Positions 28,701 to 36,900 of a DNA stretch of 64,000 bases are shown piece by piece. The notes below the pieces were generated by a model. That model saw nothing but the letters and a program-made list of their open reading frames with translations, did not search any database and had not been told where the DNA came from. A program made the position numbers and the translations under genes. The stretch comes from Vulcanimicrobium sp035943995. Its GTDB lineage: Bacteria > Vulcanimicrobiota > Vulcanimicrobiia > Vulcanimicrobiales > Vulcanimicrobiaceae. Numbering within the stretch: the stretch's first letter is position 1; every line of letters starts with the position of its first letter. The DNA lies in contig DASZBS010000031.1 in NCBI GenBank assembly GCA_035943995.1, positions 13,502-77,501 on the forward strand, written 5' to 3'.

Positions 28701-31700
28701 GAGCGGAGCCTGCCGAACGTCGATCCGGTAGTGCCGCGGATCGAAGTGCGCCGAGAGCTGCTCGACGGCATCGCCGCCGCCCGGGCGGACGGCGATCGTC
28801 TCGACCGCGACCGGGGCGTGCCGCCACACGACTTGGACCGGCTCGAATAACTCTTCCCAGGAGAACGCCGTGCGCAAGATGTCGTGCCGCGCTATCACGG
28901 CCTGCATCGCCGACACGTAGGCATCGAGCGTCTCCCGCGCCTTGAAGCGCAGGACGATGCGCGCGATGTACGGGTCTCCGTCACTCAGCAAGAGGTGGTG
29001 GAAGAGCATCCCCTCTTGCAGCGGCGCGAGCGGATAGATGTCCTGAACGTTGCGCGCGCCGCCGCGCACGCATGCGGCGACGCGCTCGATCTCCGCGCCG
29101 GTCAGCTGCACGAGCGGCAGCATCTCGGGCAGGATCGCGGCGCAGCCGGGCGGGATCTGGTTGGGCGGCACGCCGGTCACCGCAGCGCTGCGGCTGATCG
29201 CTGCCGCCAATTCTGCGAGCGTCGGCGCCGTGAACACCGTCCCGACGTCGGCGTGCAGGCCCGCGTCGCGCATCGCTCCGATCACGCGCACGGCGAGCAG
29301 CGACTCGCCGCCCAGCTCGAAGAAGTTGTCGTGGCGCCCGACGCGCTCGACCTCGAGCAGCTCGCTCCAGATGCGCGCGATCGTCGTTTCGGCGTCACCG
29401 GCCGGCGCCTCGTATTCCCGCGCGCCGTACGCACCGTCGTCCGGCGCGGGCAGCGCCGCGCGATCGACTTTGCCGTTCGGGTTGAGCGGCATCGCCTCGA
29501 GGGCGACGTACGCCGCGGGGACCATGTACTCAGGCAGCGCCGCGAGCATGTGCGTGCGCAAGGTCTCAGCGCTCGCGCGCTCGCCGGGCGCGCTCGCGAT
29601 GTAATATGCGACGAGCCGCTTGTCGCCGCAGACGTCCTCGCGCGCGACCACCGCGGCATCGCCGACCAGCTCGTGCTGCGCGAGGCGCGCTTCGACCTCT
29701 CCGAGCTCGATACGGAAGCCGCGGATCTTCACCTGAAAATCGTTGCGGCCGAGGAACTCGAGCGCACCGCCCGGCCGGTGACGCGCGAGATCCCCGGTCT
29801 TGTACAGGCGGTCGCCCGCGACGAACGGGCTTGCGACGAATCGCTCCGCCGTCAACTCGGGGCGCTTCAAATAGCCGAGCGCGACGCCCGCACCGCCGAC
29901 GTACAGCTCGCCGGTCACGCCGGCGGGGACGGGCTCGCCGTGCGCGTCCAGCACGTACGCGCGCATGTTGGGCAGCGGGCGGCCGATCGGCGGATTCCCG
30001 CTGCTCGCGGGATCGCAGTCATGAAGCGTCGCGCAGACGGTCGTCTCGGTCGGGCCGTACGCGTTGATCAACGTGCGCCCAGGCGCCCAGCGCTTCACCA
30101 GCGCCTCGGTCGACGCTTCGCCCGCGACGACCAGGACTTCCACGGGCGCGAGCTCGGCGTGCGCGGGCAGCGCGTTCAGGACCGCCGGCGGCAGCGTCAC
30201 GTGCGTGATCGCGTGCCGCTCGACGGCATCGATCAGCACGTCGCCTGCGAGCACGGCGCCGCGGCGCGGGACGTGGAGGGATGCGCCGTGGCACAGGGCC
30301 ATGACGATCTCCCACACGCACGCGTCGAAGCTCGGCGAGGCGAACTGCAGCACGCGGCTGCCGGGACCGATCGCGAAGCTGAGCGCCTGCGCCGCGGCGA
30401 GATTGCACACGCCGCGGTGCGCGACGACCACACCTTTCGGCCTGCCGGTCGAGCCCGACGTGTAGATGACGTACGCCGGATGCTGGGGTGCAAGCGCGCC
30501 GCGCTCCAGCGGGCCCGCCGGCAGATGGGACCAGCGCTCCGTATCCGCGCAGAGGTCGATCACCGGCGCGAATGCGCGCAGCAGATCGCGCACCGGCGGT
30601 GCGACCACGCCGTGCGAGAGCACGGCGACCGGCGCGCTGTCGTCGAGCATGGAGCGCAGGCGCTCGAGCGGGTACGACGGGTCGAGCGGAACGTACGCGC
30701 CACCGGCCTTGAGCACCGCGAGCACGCCGGCGATCATCTCAGCGCTGCGTTCGACGCAAAGCGCCACGCGGTCACCGGGTCCGACCCCGATCTCGCGCAG
30801 ATAACGCGCCAAACGGTTCGCTTCCGTGTCGAGCTGCGCGTAGGTGAGCCGCGTGTCGTCGTACACCACCGCGACGGCATCGGGAGTCCGCGCGGCCTGC
30901 TGCTCGACGAGCTCGTGAACGCAGCACTCGGCTGCGTACTCCGCCCGCGTCGCGTTCCATTCCACGACGGCCTGCCGGCGCTCGGCGTCTGCGAGCAGCG
31001 GCAGACGGTCGATGCGCTGATCCGCATCGGCGGCCATCGCCAGAAGCACGCGCCGCAGGTAGCCGACGTGGCGCTGCGCCGTCGTATCGTCGAACAGCGC
31101 CGTCGCGTACTGCAGCGCGCCGGCGATCTTGCCGTCCGCCTCTGCGAGGTGGAGCGTCAGGTCGAAGATCGCGCTGCAGTACGGCGTGGGGATCTGCGAC
31201 ACGTCCAGGCCCGGCAGCGCAAAGCCGCTCTGCTCGTTGTTGTGCCACGAGAACATCGCCGCAAACAGCGGGCTGTGCGTGAGGCCGCGGGACGGGTTGA
31301 CTGCATCCACCACGTGCTCGAACGGCAATTCTTGGTGCTCTTGGGCTTGCAGCGACTGCGCTTTCACGCGCGCGAGCATCTCGCTCACCGTCGGTTCGCC
31401 GGAATAGTCCAGCCGCAGCGCGAGCGTGTTGATGAAGAACCCGATCAGGCCGTCGACCTCCGAGCGCGTACGGTTGGCCACCGGCGTCCCGATCACGAGG
31501 TCGTGCTGGCCTGAGAGCCGCGAAAGCAGCGCGCCCCATGCAGTCAGGAGCGTCATGAACAGCGTCGTGCCGTGGCGTTCGCTCAGCGCCTTGAGCGCGG
31601 CGCTCAGCTCGGCGTCGAGCTCGAGCGCGGCGTGCGCGCCGCGGTGGTCGTGGGTCGGCGGGCGCGGACGATCGGTCGGGAAGTCGAGCATCGCCGGCGC

Positions 31701-33917
31701 ACCACCGAGCGTGCGCTTCCAGTACGACGTCTGCTCCTCGAGCGCGCCGCCGGCGAGCCACTCGCGCTGCCAGGCTGCGTAGTCCGCGTACTGGATCGAA
31801 AGCTCCGGCAGCGACACGTCGACGCCCGACCGGTACGACGCGTAGAGCGCGCTCAGCTCCCGGATGAGGACGCTCAACGACCACTCGTCGGAGACGATGT
31901 GGTGCATCGTGATCAGCAGCACGTGCTCGCGCGCGCCGAGCGCGATCAGCCGGCCGCGAATCAGCGGACCGCCGGCGAGATCGAACCCCGATCCGACTTC
32001 TTTCGCCGCCACCGCATCGAGCGCCGCCGCGGCGTCGAGTCGACCGCGCAAGTCGTGCTCGATCAGCGCGAAGCCGGCGTGCTCGGGGGCGATCCGTTGC
32101 ACCGGCTCGCCGTCGAGCACGGCAAACGTCGTGCGCAGCATCTCGTGCCGCGCGACCAGCTGGTCCAGCGCGCGGCGCAGCGCGACCCGGTCGAGCTCGC
32201 CGCACAGCCGCAGGCCCAACGGGACGTGGTACGTGCCGGCGGCGCCGTCCATCTGCGCCAAGAACCACAGCCGCCGCTGCGCGAATGACAACGGCAGCGG
32301 TTTGTCCCGGTCGGCGCGGGCGATCGCCGGCAGCTCACGGTGCGGCGCGTTTCGCACGACGCCGGCGAACTCGCGCAAGACCGAGGCCGCGAAGAACGCG
32401 CGCAGGCTGACCGCGCGGCCGAGCACCTGGCGCACGCGAACGACCATGCGGAAAGCCAGCAGCGAGTGGCCGCCGAGCTTGAAGAAGTTGTCGTTGCGCC
32501 CGACGCGCTCGCGGCCGAGCATCTCGCACCAGATGCGCGCGATGGCCGCTTCGACGTCGTCCGACGGGGCCTCGTACGCCGGCGCGTCGTGCGAATCGGC
32601 GTCGTGCTCCGGCAATGCGCCGACGTTCGGCTTGCGGTCGACGAACTGGACGTTGCCGTCCGGAAGGTAGCGCGCGCGCTCGTCCGTCGCGTAGAGGCGT
32701 TCCCCCGCGACGAACGGGCTGCTCCGGAACCGCTCCGCGGTGAGGTCGGGGCGGTTGAGATAGCCCCGCGCAACACCTGCGCCGCCGACGAACAGCCGGC
32801 CGGTCACGCCGATCGGCACGGGCTCGCCGTGCGCGTCGAGCACGTAGGTGCGCGCGTTCGCGATCGGGCGGCCGATCGGCATGCTTCCGTCGTGGTGTTG
32901 ATCGCACGCGAACAGTGTTGCGCACGCCGTGCACTCCGCCGTCCCGTACGCGGCGAACAGGCTGCGCCCCGGCGCCCAGCGCTTCACCAGCGCGCTCGCC
33001 GGCGCTTCGCCCACGAGGACCAGCGTCCGAACCGATCGCAGCTCGACGCCGTCCGGCAACGTGTCGAGCACCGCGGCAGGCAGCGTAACGTGGGTGACAT
33101 CGTGCTGCTCGATGGCCGCGGCCAGAGCGGCGCCGGTCAATACGGCGCCGCTCGCGGGTACCTGCAGCGTCGCTCCATGCGTCAGCGCGACGACGACGTC
33201 GGAGATGAACGCGCCGGAGCTCAGCGAAGCGAGCTGCAAGACCCGGCTGCGCGCGTCGACCGCAAAGCGCGAACCGAGCGCGGTCGCGAGGTTGCACAGG
33301 TTCCGGTGCTCGATCGCCACGCCGGCGAGGTTCCCGGTCGCATCCGGCGCGTACATGATGTACGCGAGGCATTCCGGCGCGAGCGCGCCGCGCTCCGGAT
33401 CGTGGTGCGACAGCGCGGCCCAGCGGTCCGCATCGGCGTGCAGGTCGATCGCGCGCGCATCGTTGCCGCGAAGCAGCTCCGCCAACGGCGCAGGCACGTC
33501 GCCGTGCGTCAGCACGACGGCCGGCGCGCTATCGTCCAGTACCGCTCGCAGGCGCCCGGCGGGTTCCGACGGATCCAGCGGCACGCACGCACCGCCCGCC
33601 TTGTGCACCGCCAGCAATCCGACGACCATGTGCACGCTGCGCTGCGCGCACAGCACGACGCGCGCCTCGGGTTGAACGCCGATCGCACGCAAATACCATG
33701 CGAGCTGGTTCGCTCGTGCGTTCAGGTCGCCGTACGAAATCTCGGCGCCATCGTTTGCCACCGCGATCGCACGCGGTGTCGCGGCAGCCTGCGCTTCGAC
33801 CAGCTCGTGCACGCAGCGATCGGCCGGATATGCGGCGTCCGTCGCGTTCCACTCCACGAGCAGCTGGTGCCGCTCCGCCTCCGAAAGCAGCGATAGCCGG
33901 TTCGTGCGCGCGTTCAC
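25710..33917 (-). CDS. NRPS-C: terminal synthetase, (dead A)-T-C-A-T-C-T-TE-TE
   Basis: 2735 residues. Domains: degenerate A (~30-447), T (S485), C with HHIVSDE (~545-975), A with code DAWTVAAVCK (Phe), T (G-G-E-S), a C domain of the dual E/C look (long His motif HHLLLSDGD, nt ~28,985-29,010) and T (G-G-R-S), then two thioesterases, G-W-S-S-G and G-H-S-Y-G, both with their Ser. The last C runs straight into T with no A domain between. In that C domain the standard HHxxxDG motif reads HDLVIDH, the catalytic second His being Asp. Tandem TEs occur in lipopeptide and depsipeptide lines, where the first usually cyclises and releases. The GTG start overlaps the NRPS-B stop and the protein begins mid-module, right after the C domain of NRPS-B. 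It likely releases the product, probably as a macrolactone; this is inference. Confidence 0.92.
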   Translation of the reverse strand: MNARTNRLSLLSEAERHQLLVEWNATDAAYPADRCVHELVEAQAAATPRAIAVANDGAEISYGDLNARANQLAWYLRAIGVQPEARVVLCAQRSVHMVVGLLAVHKAGGACVPLDPSEPAGRLRAVLDDSAPAVVLTHGDVPAPLAELLRGNDARAIDLHADADRWAALSHHDPERGALAPECLAYIMYAPDATGNLAGVAIEHRNLCNLATALGSRFAVDARSRVLQLASLSSGAFISDVVVALTHGATLQVPASGAVLTGAALAAAIEQHDVTHVTLPAAVLDTLPDGVELRSVRTLVLVGEAPASALVKRWAPGRSLFAAYGTAECTACATLFACDQHHDGSMPIGRPIANARTYVLDAHGEPVPIGVTGRLFVGGAGVARGYLNRPDLTAERFRSSPFVAGERLYATDERARYLPDGNVQFVDRKPNVGALPEHDADSHDAPAYEAPSDDVEAAIARIWCEMLGRERVGRNDNFFKLGGHSLLAFRMVVRVRQVLGRAVSLRAFFAASVLREFAGVVRNAPHRELPAIARADRDKPLPLSFAQRRLWFLAQMDGAAGTYHVPLGLRLCGELDRVALRRALDQLVARHEMLRTTFAVLDGEPVQRIAPEHAGFALIEHDLRGRLDAAAALDAVAAKEVGSGFDLAGGPLIRGRLIALGAREHVLLITMHHIVSDEWSLSVLIRELSALYASYRSGVDVSLPELSIQYADYAAWQREWLAGGALEEQTSYWKRTLGGAPAMLDFPTDRPRPPTHDHRGAHAALELDAELSAALKALSERHGTTLFMTLLTAWGALLSRLSGQHDLVIGTPVANRTRSEVDGLIGFFINTLALRLDYSGEPTVSEMLARVKAQSLQAQEHQELPFEHVVDAVNPSRGLTHSPLFAAMFSWHNNEQSGFALPGLDVSQIPTPYCSAIFDLTLHLAEADGKIAGALQYATALFDDTTAQRHVGYLRRVLLAMAADADQRIDRLPLLADAERRQAVVEWNATRAEYAAECCVHELVEQQAARTPDAVAVVYDDTRLTYAQLDTEANRLARYLREIGVGPGDRVALCVERSAEMIAGVLAVLKAGGAYVPLDPSYPLERLRSMLDDSAPVAVLSHGVVAPPVRDLLRAFAPVIDLCADTERWSHLPAGPLERGALAPQHPAYVIYTSGSTGRPKGVVVAHRGVCNLAAAQALSFAIGPGSRVLQFASPSFDACVWEIVMALCHGASLHVPRRGAVLAGDVLIDAVERHAITHVTLPPAVLNALPAHAELAPVEVLVVAGEASTEALVKRWAPGRTLINAYGPTETTVCATLHDCDPASSGNPPIGRPLPNMRAYVLDAHGEPVPAGVTGELYVGGAGVALGYLKRPELTAERFVASPFVAGDRLYKTGDLARHRPGGALEFLGRNDFQVKIRGFRIELGEVEARLAQHELVGDAAVVAREDVCGDKRLVAYYIASAPGERASAETLRTHMLAALPEYMVPAAYVALEAMPLNPNGKVDRAALPAPDDGAYGAREYEAPAGDAETTIARIWSELLEVERVGRHDNFFELGGESLLAVRVIGAMRDAGLHADVGTVFTAPTLAELAAAISRSAAVTGVPPNQIPPGCAAILPEMLPLVQLTGAEIERVAACVRGGARNVQDIYPLAPLQEGMLFHHLLLSDGDPYIARIVLRFKARETLDAYVSAMQAVIARHDILRTAFSWEELFEPVQVVWRHAPVAVETIAVRPGGGDAVEQLSAHFDPRHYRIDVRQAPLIRFGVARDARADEWVAMFVVHDLVIDHVTADLMEDEIRAYMRGEEGQLPAPLPFRNFVAKTRLGVDRNEQEAFFRSMLGDVTEATSPFGLTAMHGDAGIAEAHRAVDAALAARLRAQARALGVSAASICHVAWARVLGALSRRDDVVFGTVVFGRMQDAGADRTMGVFINTLPVRVRAGATPVQDCVRETHATLAQLMRHEFASLSLAQRCSGVPAPAPLFGALLNYRHSEGALETTAPSELRKLEEVESRSTSNYYPVTLSVDDLGEALFLTAQVHAALDAKRICGLMCTALAQLVGALESTPSMPAHEVAALSEPERRRLVVDWNVLTRDAAPAPGDTAAGAPDYEAPLGEVEAAMARIWCDVLDLERVGRNDNFFALGGRSVLTLRVAGMLRKAGIDATVGTFYKHQTIKALADHLRGGRVKQPAGVVTVRESGTRRPLFLVHEIMGLDVYFSTLAEHLDPDIPVYGLLSVQPGEAQPRTIEALAARLVGTILRTQPHGPYRIAGWSSGGTLAYEVATQLLGRDEKVEFLGLIDAYHTSIYRNAVKKPHHGGTANDVLLMLFGMRELDEVQSAALAELARSVNAVPFAELARACKAIAAFPVPLDTYDTAELEHFCIRMAAHIHAEGHYTAQPISIPVHLFAAQDKAPAIEWAGLLDDHLGWASILPERQITLVPVPGTHQSMMSGHAAALGRALSTALDGARADAQPERPYQPLVPVQGGAAGATPVLCVPGAGDSVFPYVPLAYALGDAWPVLGLHYRGLDDVFEPHATVEAAAAAYADAFEDVRRDGPVHLIGHSYGGWIAFEMAHLLRARGRTIASLTMIDTEPPGSYWHQTGEYTAVEALLEWIVVLELAAERSLSIDAAMLEPLSDADRLRLVHARMVEAGLVPRRSRPESLRGSLRAFSTCLRAHYEPQRMLGENVHFVLVADSRLDDVSNQRRHDRACAEWKRFVPDLAHWRGPGNHMTILREPHVQQLADWWLTSVQTIVSLTA
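27650..27735 (-). other. A-domain excision scar in the last module of NRPS-C
   Basis: Complete modules in this cluster read L-L-S-x-A-E-R-x-x-x-L-V-E-W-N-A-T, then ~500 residues of A domain, then A-P-D-x-x-x-Y-x-A-x-x-Y-E-A-P and the carrier. Here L-S-E-P-E-R-R-R-L-V-V-D-W-N is followed after only ~22 residues by A-P-D-Y-E-A-P-L-G-E-V-E and an intact carrier. Both edges of a normal module are kept, so the whole A domain is precisely absent. Confidence 0.85.
32576..33830 (-). pseudogene. Degenerate adenylation domain inside NRPS-C
   Basis: In-frame but crippled A domain, ~418 residues instead of ~500. The A3 core Y-T-S-G-S-T-G-x-P-K-G-V has become Y-A-P-D-A-T-G-N-L-A-G-V, losing the ATP-binding Ser/Lys. 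The A4 F-D-A-C-V-W region reads S-S-G-A-F-I-S-D, so the amino-acid-anchoring Asp is gone. A5 Y-G-P-T-E reads Y-G-T-A-E, A7 Y-K-T-G-D-L reads Y-A-T-D-E-R, and the C-terminal subdomain (A8-A10 with the catalytic Lys) is deleted just before A-Y-E-A-P. The surrounding backbone resembles the Phe and Tyr A domains nearby, suggesting decay after duplication. The following carrier still has G-G-H-S. Confidence 0.85.
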
Positions 33918-36900
33918 TCGGCGACCATCCCCTCGAGCAGTGTCCGCAAGTACCCGGCGTGACGTGTCATGGTCGCACGGTCGAAGAGCGCCGTCGCGTA
34001 CAGCAACCCGCCCGTGATGCGGTCGTTCGCTTCGCCGAGCTCCAGCGTGAGATCGAACTTGCTGAAGCGGCTCGCCGTGTACACCGGCGCGCTGCGCACG
34101 CCCGCCAGCAACCGATCATCACCGCCGCCGCCGTTCTGCCACACGAATGTGACCTGGAACAGCGGCGTGTGCGCGGCTGCGCGGTCGGGATTGACGAGCT
34201 CGACGACCTGCTCGAACGGCAGATCCTGGTGCGCTTGCGCTTGCAGCGTGCGCGACTTGACGCGCGCGAGCACCTCTCCGACCGTTGGGTCGCCGGAGAA
34301 GTCCAACCGCAGCGCGAGCGTGTTGACGAAGAAGCCGATCAGGCCTTCGACTTCCGTTCGGGTCCGGTTCGCGACCGGAACGCCGACGATCACGTCCTCT
34401 TGGCCGGACAGCCGCGAAAGCAGCATGCCCCACGCCGCCAGCAGCGTCATGAACAGCGTCGTTCCGTGACGCAGGCTGAACGCGCGTAGCTGTGCGGTCA
34501 AGCTCGCGCTTAGCTCCACCGGGACGTGGTCGCCGGCAAAGTTCTGGTGCACCGGGCGCGGACGGTCCGTCGGCAATTCGAGCAGCGCGGGCGCACCGGA
34601 GAGCGTTTGCCGCCAGTACGCGCTCTGCTCGAGCGACGTTTCGCCCGCGAGCGACCGGCGCTGCCACGCGGCGAAGTCGGCGTACTGCACCGGCAGCGGC
34701 ACGAGCGGATCGTCGGCGCCGTCGTGATACGCGCGGTAGAGCGCGCTCAACTCGCGCACGAGCACGCCGACCGACCAGCCGTCGGATAGGATGTGGTGCA
34801 TGGTGATCAGCAGCACGTGCTCGTCCGAAGACAGCGCGATCAGCCGCCCGCGAACCAGCGGTCCCGCTTGCAAGTCGAACGCTTCGGACGCCTCGCGCGC
34901 CACCAGCTCCTCGAGCTCCGCGGCAGCGCCGGGGCGCCCGCGCAGATCGTGCTCGAGCAGCCCGAACCCTCGCTCCGCGGGATCGATGCGCTGCACCGGC
35001 TCGCCGTTCACGACGTCGAACGCAGTCCGCAACGACTCGTGGCGCGCCACCAATCGGTCCAGCGCCCGGCGCAGCGCCGCCCGGTCGAGCCGGCCGCTCA
35101 GACGCCAGCCCAGCGGAACGTGATACGTCTCGCTGACGCCTTCGATCTGCGCCGACAGCCACATCCGCTGCTGCGCGAACGATGCCACCAGCGGCCGATC
35201 GCGATCCACCGGCGTGATCGCCGGCAGCGCGCTGCGCTGCGCGGGGCGAACCAGCGCGGCGAGATCGGCGAGCACGGGCGCTTCGAACACGTCGTCGAGG
35301 CGGAGCTCGCTGCGCAGCGTTTCGCGCACGCGTGAGAGCATCCGAACCGCCAGCAGCGAGTGACCGCCGGTCTTGAAGAAGTCGTCGCGGCGGCCTACAC
35401 GTTCGAGTCCGAGCAGCTCGCACCAGATCTGCCCGATCGCGATCTCGGTGTCGCCGGCGGGCGCCTCGTACGCTTCGGAGACGTACGCGGTGCCGTTCGG
35501 CGCCGGCAGCGCCTTGCGATCGACCTTGCCGTTCGCATTCAGCGGCAGCGCGTCGAGCGCCACGTACGCGGCGGGTATCATATAATCCGGCAGCGTCGCG
35601 ACCATGTGCGCGCGCAGCGCCTCCGCCGCCGCGGGCCCCGCCGATCCGTTCGGCGTGTAGTACGCCGCCAGACGCTTGTCGCCGGGGATGTCTTCACGCG
35701 CCACGACGACCGCGTCGCGCACCGACGGGTGCTGTGCGAGGCGCGCTTCGATCTCGCCGAGCTCGACGCGGAAACCGCGAATCTTCACTTGGAAGTCGTT
35801 GCGGCCTAAGAACACAATCGTGCCGTCGGGCAGGTAGCGCGCGACATCACCCGTCTTGTACAGCCGGTCGCCCGAGACAAACGGGCTCGGGATGAAGCGC
35901 TCCGCGGTCAGCTCGGGCCGGTTCCAGTACCCTTGCGCGACGCCCAAGCCGCCGATGTGCAGTTCGCCGGGGACGCCGACCGGCATCGGTTCGAGCTGAT
36001 CGTTCAGCACGTATGCGCGCGTGTTGCGGATCGGGCGGCCGATCGGGAGGTTCGTCGTCCCGTCCGGGACCGCGGTCACCTCGAGCGTGGTGGCGAGCGT
36101 GGTCGCTTCCGTCGGACCGTAGCCGTGGATCAGGTGGTCGGGCTTGCGCGCGCCGCGCAGCATGCGCGCGAACGCCTGGGGATCGTTCTGCTCGCCGCCC
36201 GCTATGAGAAAACGCAGACGTCCCAACGCGTCCGGGATCGCGAAGCTGTACTCGTTGAACAGCGTGGTGGTGAGCCAGAGCGCCGTGACGTTCTCGCGCT
36301 CGATCGCCTCGGCCAGCGCGCGCGCGTCCAAGTAGACCTCGCGGTCGATCACGACGACGCAGCCGCCGGTCACCAGCGGCGCCCACACCTCGAGCGTGCT
36401 GAGATCGAACGCCGGGTTCGAGCCGAATCCGAAGCGGTCGCTCGGGCCGAACTCCGCAAACCCGTTGTTGAGCACGAGCCGGCCGATCGCGCGGTGGGAG
36501 ACGACGACGCCTTTGGGCCGGCCCGTCGAGCCCGACGTGTACAGAATGTAGGCCGGCGAGTCGCTGCCGCGCTCCAACACGTGGGCGGCGGCATCGCAGC
36601 CGTCGAGCGTGACCTCGTCAACGTCGATGCGCCGGACGCTCGCGGCCCGCGCCACCTGCTGTCCACGCAGGCTCAGCACGATCTCGACCCCGGAGTCCGC
36701 GAGCATGAACGACTGGCGTTCGGCCGGGGCGTGCTCGTCGAGCGGGATGTAGATCGCGCCGCACTTCAAGATCGCGAGCTCGGCGACCACGAGCTCCGCC
36801 GAGCGCTGCATGCACAGCGCGACGCGGCTGCCGGGACGGACGCCGATGCCGCGCAGGTAATGCGCGAAGCGGTTTGCGCGCTCGTCGAGCTCGGCGTACG

